Assembly (NCBI RefSeq): GCF_934754915.1
Contig: NZ_CAKVKB010000103.1
Coordinates: forward strand, 1-12,099
Direction: 5' to 3'
Length of the DNA stretch: 12,099 bases
Source: an uncultured Clostridium sp.
GTDB lineage: Bacteria; Bacillota; Clostridia; Clostridiales; Clostridiaceae
The translations under genes were made by a program, and so were the position numbers. Below, piece by piece: positions 1-5,761 of this stretch. Position 1 is the stretch's first letter. Each line of letters opens with the position of its first letter. The notes beneath the pieces were generated by a model. It was not told the origin of the DNA and did not search any database. It saw only the letters and a list, made by a program, of their open reading frames with translations.

Positions 1-11
1 AGTATTTTAGT

Positions 12-40
12 TTGAAAAATAGTACTGAGTATTATAGTTA
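12..40 (+). promoter_or_regulatory. possible sigma-A promoter of the flavoenzyme gene
   Basis: A TTGAAA (12-17) is followed by a TATAGT/TAGTTA stretch (33-40). The spacing is 15 to 17 bp depending on which hexamer is used. This would leave a leader of about 60 nt before the ATG at 110. The match is weak and AT-rich DNA gives many such matches. Confidence 0.25.
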
Positions 41-109
41 CAATGTTTAATGAGGAAATACTTTTGTTAATGATTAAAAAACTTTATATATGTATGGGAG
101 AAGAAGAAT

Positions 110-2113
110 ATGAAAAGATATAATAGAATTTTTACTCCATTAACAGTAAAAAACATGACTATAAAAAATAGAGTTGTTATGCCTCCGATGGGAAGTAATT
201 TTGGAGGAGAAAATGGAGAAATAACAGAAGAACATATTAAGTATTATGAACAAAGAGCAAAAGGTGGAACAGGACTGATAATTTTAGAAAATGTATGTGT
301 TGATTTTCCTCTTGGATCTAATGGAACAACTCAGCTTAGATTAAATCATGACTGCTTTATTCCAGGTCTATATAAATTTACTGAAAGATTACATAAATAT
401 GGAGCATGTGTATCAGTGCAAATCAATCATTCAGGAGCATCAGCAGTATCAGGAAGAATTGGAATGCAGCCAGCATCATCTTCAGATGTGCCATCTAAAA
501 AAGGTGGAGCTATTCCAAGACCTTTAACTAAAGAAGAAATATATGAAATTGCAGATAAATATGCAGATGCAGCAAGAAGAGCTCAAATGGCAGGATTTGA
601 TGCTGTTGAAATACATATGGGACACTCATATTTAATAAGCCAGTTCTTATCACCAATTTTCAATAAGAGAACTGATGAATTTGGTGGAAACATAGAAAAC
701 AGAACTAGATTTGCAAGATTAGTTATTGAAAAGGTAAGAGCACAGGTTGGACCTATGTTCCCAATAATGATAAGAATAAGTGCAGACGAATTATTAGAAG
801 GCGGAAACAAATTAGAAGACACTTTAGAATATTTAGAATTTTTAGATTCAGAAGTTGATATATACAATGTATCAGCAGCATTAAATGATTCTTTATACTA
901 CCAGATAGATGCCAACTATTTAGAAGATGGATGGAGAGCTTATATGTCTAAGGCTGTTAGAGATAAATTTAATAAGCCGACAATAACAACTGGTAATATA
1001 AGAAATCCTCAAGTTGCTGAAGATATATTATCAGAAGGAAAAGCAGACTTAATTGGAATAGGAAGAGGTCTTATAGCTGAACCAAACTGGGTTGAAAAAG
1101 TTCAAAACGGAGAAGAAAATAAATTAAGAAAATGTATTTCATGTAATATTGGATGTGCTGGACATAGAATCGGATTAAACAGACCTATAAGATGTACAAT
1201 AAATCCTGATGTTATATATGAAAATACACTTGAAGGAAGAAAAGTTAACAAACACACTAATGTTGTAGTTATAGGTGGAGGTACAGCAGGACTTGAAGCA
1301 GCATGTACAGCAGCAGAAGCAGGATGTACTACATTCTTATTTGAAAAGAAATCATATCTTGGTGGATTAGCTAGAGAAATAGCAAAACTTCCAGCTAAGG
1401 ACAGAATTAATGATTTCCCAGATTATTTAATAGACAGAGCAGAGAATTTAAAGAACCTTATCATATTTACAGGAACAGAAGCTACAGTTGATGCTGTAAA
1501 TAATTTAAAACCAGATATAATTGTAAATGCTACAGGGTCAGTTCCATTATTACCACCAATAAATGGACTTTTAGATAGAATTGACAAAAAAGATTCAAAA
1601 GTACGTTCAATTTTTGGTCTTATAGAAGAAATCAATAAGTTTAAAGATATGGACGTTGAAGGCAAGAAGATAGCAGTTGTCGGTGGTGGAGCTGTTGGAT
1701 TAGATGTTGTTGAGTTCTTTACTGAAAAGGGTGCAGATGTAACAATAATTGAAAGACTGCCTGTTATAGGAAGAGATTTAGATGTAGTTACTAAAATTCA
1801 GAATATGGCTATGCTTAAAGAAAAGAATGTAAGACAAATGACAAGTACATCATTACTTGAAGTTAAGGACAATAGTTTCTTGGTTGAAGTTGATGGAAAC
1901 AATGAAGAAATAGATTTTGACTTTGGATTTGTATGTCTTGGTATGAGAGGTACTGCACCATTATTACCACAATTAGAAGAAGCATTTAAGGGTTCAGATG
2001 TTGAAATTATGAACATTGGAGACAGTGTCAGAGCAAGAAGAATAATAGAAGGAACTACAGAAGGAAGAAATCTTACTATTGAAACATTAAACAGACTTGG
2101 CTTGTTTGTTTAG
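110..2113 (+). CDS. Old-yellow-enzyme family NADH:flavin oxidoreductase / 2,4-dienoyl-CoA reductase-like (FMN, 4Fe-4S, FAD)
   Basis: This is a cytosolic multidomain ene-reductase of the FadH/BaiCD/BaiH/enoate reductase type, 667 aa, the full family length. Residues 1-370 form the FMN-binding TIM barrel, with QINHSG at 104-109, Y174 in GHSYL, NKRTDEFGGNIENR at 185-198 and the GIGRGLIAEP phosphate loop near 316-325. Cysteines 342, 345, 349 and 362 (C-x2-C-x3-C-x12-C) are the expected 4Fe-4S ligands. Two Rossmann motifs follow, VVIGGGTAGLEAA near 386 for FAD and AVVGGGAVGLDVVE near 522 for NAD(P)H, and the protein ends with a flavin-binding IGDS at 636-639. The ATG has a GGGAGAAG site 7-9 nt upstream. 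The family moves hydride from NAD(P)H through FAD and the cluster to FMN and reduces activated C=C bonds. The histidine of FadH that lies in TGIGWHE is not evident here (AALND at 256-260), so dienoyl-CoA is probably not the substrate. From its neighbours, a shikimate-pathway enone is a reasonable guess. Confidence 0.93.
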   Translation: MKRYNRIFTPLTVKNMTIKNRVVMPPMGSNFGGENGEITEEHIKYYEQRAKGGTGLIILENVCVDFPLGSNGTTQLRLNHDCFIPGLYKFTERLHKYGACVSVQINHSGASAVSGRIGMQPASSSDVPSKKGGAIPRPLTKEEIYEIADKYADAARRAQMAGFDAVEIHMGHSYLISQFLSPIFNKRTDEFGGNIENRTRFARLVIEKVRAQVGPMFPIMIRISADELLEGGNKLEDTLEYLEFLDSEVDIYNVSAALNDSLYYQIDANYLEDGWRAYMSKAVRDKFNKPTITTGNIRNPQVAEDILSEGKADLIGIGRGLIAEPNWVEKVQNGEENKLRKCISCNIGCAGHRIGLNRPIRCTINPDVIYENTLEGRKVNKHTNVVVIGGGTAGLEAACTAAEAGCTTFLFEKKSYLGGLAREIAKLPAKDRINDFPDYLIDRAENLKNLIIFTGTEATVDAVNNLKPDIIVNATGSVPLLPPINGLLDRIDKKDSKVRSIFGLIEEINKFKDMDVEGKKIAVVGGGAVGLDVVEFFTEKGADVTIIERLPVIGRDLDVVTKIQNMAMLKEKNVRQMTSTSLLEVKDNSFLVEVDGNNEEIDFDFGFVCLGMRGTAPLLPQLEEAFKGSDVEIMNIGDSVRARRIIEGTTEGRNLTIETLNRLGLFV

Positions 2114-2147
2114 CAATCAAAATTAATATAGATAAATTTAAATAAAA

Positions 2148-2190
2148 AATTCAGCCTTAGATAAAATAAATTTAGGGCTGGATTTTTTTT
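2148..2190 (+). terminator. intrinsic terminator of the flavoenzyme gene
   Basis: AATTCAGCCTTA (2148-2159) pairs with TAGGGCTGGATT (2173-2184) as a 12 bp stem with two G-T pairs. It runs directly into an eight-T tract (2183-2190). It lies 35 nt after the stop codon. Confidence 0.88.
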
Positions 2191-2469
2191 ACTACATAGA
2201 TTCCAAAATGAAGAAAAATATAAAAATATATATGAATAGGATAACCTTGTTAAAGGAAAAACTAATATAAATGATGGTTTTATAGCATAAATGTATTTGG
2301 CTGTAAATAAAACAAGGTATTAATATGAAATTTACACCAAACTATAGATTTAAGCTATGAATAAACCATGTAAAAACAATTAGATTAATTAATGTAATGT
2401 AGATATAATTAGAACATAAAGACTGTTAAATATTTAACGCTATTATTGATTTTTTTAACAAGTAATTTT

Positions 2470-2524
2470 AAAATTCACAATGTACAATTTATAAATATGT
2501 GGATATTTCATAATTATAATTTTG
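2470..2524 (+). repeat. partial dispersed repeat plus inverted block shared with 3910-3945
   Basis: The sequence around 2473-2489 (TTCACAATGTACAATTT) matches the ACAATGTACAATT core of the repeats at 5399-5510 and 7242-7344. The adjacent 2497-2524, read on the minus strand, matches 3910-3944: 15 identical bases, then 9 identical bases, separated at the second locus by 7 extra bases (TAATTAT). Both are fragments without visible ends. Confidence 0.45.
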
Positions 2525-2534
2525 CACGATTTAG

Positions 2535-2581
2535 CTCAACATATAGTGCCTATCTTTATTGAAGATATATTATATGTTGAG
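2535..2581. repeat. nested two-stem hairpin, function unknown
   Basis: CTCAACATATA (2535-2545) is the exact reverse complement of TATATGTTGAG (2571-2581). Inside it, TATCTT (2551-2556) pairs with AAGATA (2562-2567) around a 5 nt loop. The result is an 11 bp stem, a 5/3 internal loop and a 6 bp stem. No T-tract follows, so it is not an ordinary terminator. It could be a structured RNA, a palindromic mobile-element end or a protein site. Confidence 0.6.
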
Positions 2582-2650
2582 TTGGACTTTGTATTTATGC
2601 TAATATGAAAAATCCTCAAATATATGAAATCTCTGCAATGTATTTGATTA

Positions 2651-2679
2651 TTATGTTGCTTTAAATATTAGGATATAAT
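2651..2679 (+). promoter_or_regulatory. possible promoter of ydiB
   Basis: A perfect TATAAT (2674-2679) has a poor TTATGT at -35 (2651-2656) with a 17 bp spacer. If it is used, the shared block at 2701-2739 falls just downstream of the transcription start, a position typical of a repressor site or leader element. Confidence 0.3.
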
Positions 2680-2700
2680 TATATTTTTACATGTACTTTG

Positions 2701-2739
2701 GATAAATTTTTCTAATGTAATTTTAATTTTGTAACATAT
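2701..2739. promoter_or_regulatory. block shared with the transporter gene upstream region (possible operator)
   Basis: These 39 bp match 3758-3794 at 32 of 37 aligned positions with one 2 nt gap. Every substitution is a transition. The core is AATGTRATTTTAATYTTGT followed by RRCATAT. Here the edges ATGT and ACAT form a loose inverted repeat. The block lies about 62 bp before the ydiB start codon. Regulatory function is inferred from placement only. Confidence 0.4.
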
Positions 2740-2801
2740 TAGCATATATTGATAGTTGTTGAAAAACTTATGATAAAAGATTAAAAAAGGAGAACTTAAC
2801 C

Positions 2802-3668
2802 ATGGAAAAACGTATTTCAGGATATACTACATTAATAGGATTATTAGCTACACCAATAAAGCATACTAGTTCACCTAAGATGCATAACGAAGCTTTCAGA
2901 TATTTAGGACTTGACTATGCATATCTTGCATTTGAAGTTGGAAATGAAGGATTAGAAGATGCTGTTAAAGGTTTAAAAGCTATGCAGGCAAGAGGATGCA
3001 ATGTATCAATGCCAAATAAGACAGTAATACACAAATATTTAGATAAGCTTACTCCAGCAGCAGAAATGACAGGAGCAGTTAATACAGTAATTAATGACAA
3101 TGGAGTATTAACAGGAACTATTACTGATGGAATAGGGTACATGAGATCTCTTAAAGAAAGAGGATTTGATGTTGTAGGAAAGAAGATGACAATTGTAGGT
3201 GCAGGTGGAGCTGCTACTGCAATAGAAGTTCAGGCTGCATTAGATGGAGTTAAAGAATTATCAATATTCAATAGAAAAGATGAATTCTATGACAGAGCAC
3301 TTGAAACAGTAAAAATAATAAACGAAAGAACAGACTGTAAAGCAACATTATTCGATTTAGATGATAAAGAAGCATTAAGAAGAGAAATAGCTGACAGTTA
3401 TATATTTACAAATGCTACAGGCGTAGGAATGAAACCATTAGCTGGTGAAACTTACATAGAAAAGGATATGTTAAGACCAGAACTTATAGTAAGTGATGTT
3501 GTTTATGTTCCAGCTAAAACTAGATTATTAGAAATTGCTGAAGAAGTTGGATGCCCTACAATAAATGGATTAGGAATGATGTTATTCCAAGGAGCAGAAG
3601 CATTCAGACTTTGGACTGGTGAAGAAATGCCAATAGATCATATGAAGCAATTTTTAGGGATTGAATAG
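2802..3668 (+). CDS. ydiB: quinate/shikimate dehydrogenase, YdiB type
   Basis: The enzyme oxidises quinate to 3-dehydroquinate and shikimate to 3-dehydroshikimate with NAD(P). At 288 aa it has the length of E. coli YdiB, and I recognise YdiB-like sequence throughout, for example NVSMPNK, LTPAAEMTGAVNT and LFQGAEAF...LWTGEEMP. The substrate pocket includes S24 in HTSSP, catalytic K73 in MPNK and D109 in ITDG. The nucleotide fold starts at GAGGAATA (133-140). In NRKDEF (157-162), D160 aligns with the YdiB aspartate that lets it accept NAD, which fits a catabolic role. One oddity: the usual HSxSP substrate motif reads HTSSP, so its first serine is T22. The start has an AAAAGGAGA site 8 nt upstream. 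The gene stands alone, flanked by long gaps and placed between the flavoenzyme and a transporter, not beside biosynthetic aro genes. The name aroE would also be defensible. Confidence 0.93.
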   Translation: MEKRISGYTTLIGLLATPIKHTSSPKMHNEAFRYLGLDYAYLAFEVGNEGLEDAVKGLKAMQARGCNVSMPNKTVIHKYLDKLTPAAEMTGAVNTVINDNGVLTGTITDGIGYMRSLKERGFDVVGKKMTIVGAGGAATAIEVQAALDGVKELSIFNRKDEFYDRALETVKIINERTDCKATLFDLDDKEALRREIADSYIFTNATGVGMKPLAGETYIEKDMLRPELIVSDVVYVPAKTRLLEIAEEVGCPTINGLGMMLFQGAEAFRLWTGEEMPIDHMKQFLGIE

Positions 3669-3681
3669 TTTATACTAATTT

Positions 3682-3734
3682 GCAATTCAATGGACAATTG
3701 ACAATGAAGGATGAAATCTTTGCAAGATTTTTTT
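3682..3734 (+). repeat. dispersed repeat copy A (one arm), doubling as terminator
   Basis: This copy aligns with the reverse complement of the element at 5399-5510 over CTAATT, ACAATTGACAATGAA and GATGAAATC. Its far arm is missing or has diverged. It begins 14 nt after the ydiB stop. Confidence 0.6.
3714..3734 (+). terminator. likely terminator of ydiB, formed by repeat copy A
   Basis: AAATCTT (3714-3720) pairs with AAGATTT (3724-3730) around a 3 nt loop, followed by TTTT. The stem is short and AT-rich, so termination is probably partial. The equivalent hairpins in the other repeat copies are conserved. Confidence 0.5.
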
Positions 3735-4024
3735 GAAGCAAGATTTTTTGATACTGAGATAAGTTTTTAATGTGATTTTAATCTTGTGGCATATATTTAT
3801 TAAAATATACACAAGATATAAATAGATTGAGGATTTTCATATTATTATAAATATTATAAGATAAGTATTATAAGTATGTTACAAGTTAATACAGATGCTA
3901 TATATTGATCAAAATTATAATTATTAATTATGAAATATCCCACAAATTAAGATGCAGATATAAAAAATAATATTAATATATGCTGCAAGAATACAAATGA
4001 AGAATAATAGGAGAAATATTAAAA
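3735..4024. other. intergenic region upstream of the transporter gene
   Basis: These 290 bp contain no credible gene. They hold the shared block at 3758-3794 and, at 3910-3945, a copy of the sequence found inverted at 2497-2524, ending in TATCCCACAA (3936-3945). The same ten bases occur at 8316-8325 ahead of the regulator gene. No convincing -35/-10 pair stands out. Confidence 0.5.
3758..3794. promoter_or_regulatory. block shared with the ydiB upstream region (possible operator)
   Basis: This is the partner of 2701-2739: 32 of 37 positions identical and all changes transitions. It sits 231 bp before the transporter start, much further out than its partner. Either the two promoters differ in layout or the block is repeat-derived. 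Confidence 0.4.
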
Positions 4025-5269
4025 ATGCAGAATACAGCAGTAAAAAATAAATCTTCACTGTTATCAAGTTTTAATAACAAATATTCATTAACAGCGTTAG
4101 GTTTATACATCAACTACTTTATACATGGTATGGGAGTTATAATACTTTCTCAAAACATGACATATTTAATGGAACAGCTTAATACTGACAAGGCAGGTGT
4201 AGCATATGTAATATCAGCACTTGGAATTGGTAGATTTATAGTTCTTTACATATCAGGAGCTTTATCTGATAAATTTGGAAGAAAGCCATTTGTTTTTGCA
4301 GGAATTGCATCATACATAGCATTCTTTATAGGAATATTATTAAGTCCAAATGTTCAAATAGCATTTATTTTTGGTATTTTAGCAGGTATGGCAAATTCAT
4401 TCCTTGACTCAGGAACTATTCCAGCATTGATAGAATCTTTCCCAGATGCAGGAAGTTCAGCAAATGTATTTAATAAAGCGTTTATTTCAGCTGGTCAGTT
4501 TATATTACCTATGATGATAAGTTTTATAGTTGCAAATGATCTTTGGTATGGATATTCATTTATATTCTGTATAGCAGTACTTGCTATAAATGCAATATTC
4601 TTATTCACTAGACCATTCCCAGCAGTAAATGCTGATAAGGTTGAAACAGAAGAAAAAGAAGAATCAGTTCAAGAATTAAGTGGAAAAGCAAAACCAAAGT
4701 TCTGGATTGAAGGTCTTGCACTTATAATAATTGGATATACTTCAACAGCTACATTTTCAATAATCAATACTTGGATTCCAAGCTATGGAAGAGAAGTAGC
4801 GGGTATGGCAGAAGCTGCATCACTAAAATTAGTAAGTTATTATAGTGTAGGAAGTATAGTAGCAGTTGTATTTACATCAATAATAGTTAAGAGCTTAGTT
4901 AAACCAGTTAGAATAGTATTTGTTTATCCATTAATTTCAGTTATAATGCTTACAATACTATTAGTTAATCCAACACCAGTTGTTTGTGTAATAAGTGCAT
5001 TTGTTATAGGATTTGCAGCTGCAGGAGGAGTTCTTCAATTAGCATTAACAGCTATGTCAGATATATTCCCAGCAAACAAAGGTAAAATTACTGGTATGGT
5101 GTATTCAGCATCAAGTATAGCAGGATTTACAGTACCAGCAATTACAGGAGCAATTTCAAGTAATGTGGCAAATGTAATATTATTTAATATTGTAGTTACA
5201 GGATTAGGAGTAATATTAGCTCTTATTGTTAACATAAGATATAATACTCTTTTAAAAGCCAGAGCTTAA
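4025..5269 (+). CDS. major facilitator superfamily transporter, probable quinate/shikimate uptake
   Basis: This is an integral membrane protein of 414 aa with about 12 hydrophobic segments, normal for the superfamily. The cytoplasmic loop between helices 2 and 3 carries the signature GALSDKFGRKP (78-88). A charged central loop rich in Glu and Lys (about 201-227) separates the two six-helix halves. The N-terminus is short and polar, with no cleavable signal. An AGGAGA site lies about 10 nt before the ATG. Substrate cannot be read from the sequence. Its position between ydiB and aroD makes quinate, shikimate or a related cyclohexane carboxylate the most likely cargo, and proton symport is typical of such carriers. 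It is monocistronic by structure, with its own terminator. Export of a reduced end product is an alternative role. Confidence 0.88.
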   Translation: MQNTAVKNKSSLLSSFNNKYSLTALGLYINYFIHGMGVIILSQNMTYLMEQLNTDKAGVAYVISALGIGRFIVLYISGALSDKFGRKPFVFAGIASYIAFFIGILLSPNVQIAFIFGILAGMANSFLDSGTIPALIESFPDAGSSANVFNKAFISAGQFILPMMISFIVANDLWYGYSFIFCIAVLAINAIFLFTRPFPAVNADKVETEEKEESVQELSGKAKPKFWIEGLALIIIGYTSTATFSIINTWIPSYGREVAGMAEAASLKLVSYYSVGSIVAVVFTSIIVKSLVKPVRIVFVYPLISVIMLTILLVNPTPVVCVISAFVIGFAAAGGVLQLALTAMSDIFPANKGKITGMVYSASSIAGFTVPAITGAISSNVANVILFNIVVTGLGVILALIVNIRYNTLLKARA

Positions 5270-5274
5270 AAAAT

Positions 5275-5308
5275 AAGAAAGCCATAAGAGTTGTGGCTTT
5301 CTTGTTTT
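5275..5308 (+). terminator. intrinsic terminator of the transporter gene
   Basis: AAGAAAGCCA (5275-5284) pairs perfectly with TGGCTTTCTT (5294-5303), giving a 10 bp stem followed by GTTTT. It begins 6 nt after the stop codon. Confidence 0.9.
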
Positions 5309-5398
5309 AGAGTGAGTAAAATATATAGCTTTGGCTAAGAAGTGTGATTTTATAAGTATTAGGTAATGATATTGCAATTAATAGTACATATCTTAGAT

Positions 5399-5510
5399 GT
5401 ATATATATATTCTAATAATAAGTATTCATAATAATTAAAGAAATCTCTGTTGAGATTTCAACTTTCATTGTCAATTATCAATTGTACATTGTTAATTAGA
5501 ATATATATAC
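5399..5510 (-). repeat. dispersed repeat copy B, MITE-like, with terminal inverted repeats
   Basis: The right end reads GTATATATATTCTAATTAA on the minus strand. The left end reads the same on the plus strand with an extra AT and one mismatch, so the 112 bp unit has terminal inverted repeats of about 19 bp. Inside are a hairpin (GAAATCTC 5440-5447, GAGATTTC 5452-5459) and the core ACAATGTACAATTG. It has no coding capacity. Copy C at 7242-7344 matches along most of its length. Confidence 0.65.
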
Positions 5511-5511
5511 T
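5482..5511 (+). promoter_or_regulatory. possible promoter inside the end of repeat copy B
   Basis: TTGTAC (5482-5487) and TATACT (5506-5511) are 18 bp apart and point toward the symporter gene. Transcription would start near 5518, just before the structured leader at 5551-5640. The -35 matches the consensus at only three positions. Confidence 0.3.
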
Positions 5512-5550
5512 TTTTTTATTGTATAGGAAAGTATAAAAATTTTTAAAGTT

Positions 5551-5640
5551 GAAACCCAGTTATACCAATAAATTAAGAGGTATGGAAAGGCTAAAGTGTT
5601 ATCCATGAAGTGGGTGTGTGGAAGCCGCTTTGTTTTTTTG
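5551..5640 (+). promoter_or_regulatory. candidate attenuator or orphan riboswitch in the symporter leader
   Basis: CCCA (5555-5558) can pair with TGGG (5611-5614), closing a junction that holds ATACC/GGTAT (5562-5566 with 5579-5583) and a second arm starting GGA...TCC (5584-5586 with 5602-5604). AAGTGG (5608-5613) can instead pair with CCGCTT (5625-5630), followed by TG and seven Ts. The two folds share bases 5611-5613, so they exclude each other, which is the layout of a transcription attenuator. I could not assign it to any riboswitch class I know, and I saw no T-box consensus. Confidence 0.45.
5608..5639 (+). terminator. conditional terminator in the symporter leader
   Basis: This is a six-pair stem, AAGTGG (5608-5613) with CCGCTT (5625-5630), including one G-T pair. 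It has an 11 nt loop and a T-tract to 5639. It lies 120 nt before the symporter start, inside the presumed leader and not after a gene, so it would act as a regulated stop. Confidence 0.5.
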
Positions 5641-5761
5641 GATATGCAAAAATATAATTATACAAAGAAGGGAGGAACTGCTTCTCATAAAAATATCAAT
5701 GAGCAGATAACATGAGTTGAAATAGAAATATATTTGTTTATGTTTTGAGTAGCAGAATTAT

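Larger units (their letters stand above)
2191..2801. other. long intergenic region upstream of ydiB
   Basis: No credible coding sequence was found in these 611 bp. The region holds a loose inverted repeat (ACCTTGTT at 2244-2251, AACAAGGT at 2311-2318), a degenerate fragment of the dispersed repeat (about 2470-2492), and a nested hairpin (2535-2581). It also has a possible promoter (2651-2679) and a block shared with the transporter upstream region (2701-2739). Its size and content suggest a regulatory region rather than a decayed gene. Confidence 0.6.

Noticed and set aside
583..867. Minus-strand open frame inside the flavoenzyme gene
   Set aside because: It lies wholly within a well-supported gene, has no ribosome site and its composition mirrors the opposite strand. 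Other antisense frames inside genes were dropped for the same reason.
2244..2318. ACCTTGTT...AACAAGGT inverted repeat as a possible small RNA
   Set aside because: Only 8 bp of pairing spans a 59 nt interior with no further clear structure, promoter or terminator.
2425..2438. GTTAAATATTTAAC, a perfect 14 bp palindrome followed by a T-run at 2450-2457
   Set aside because: Palindromes of pure A/T plus two G-C pairs are expected several times by chance in 12 kb this AT-rich, and the T-run is too far from the stem for a terminator.
5521..5640. T-box leader for the symporter
   Set aside because: No AGGGTGGNACCGCG antiterminator sequence or stem I motifs are present. The resemblance is limited to a GGG near a terminator.
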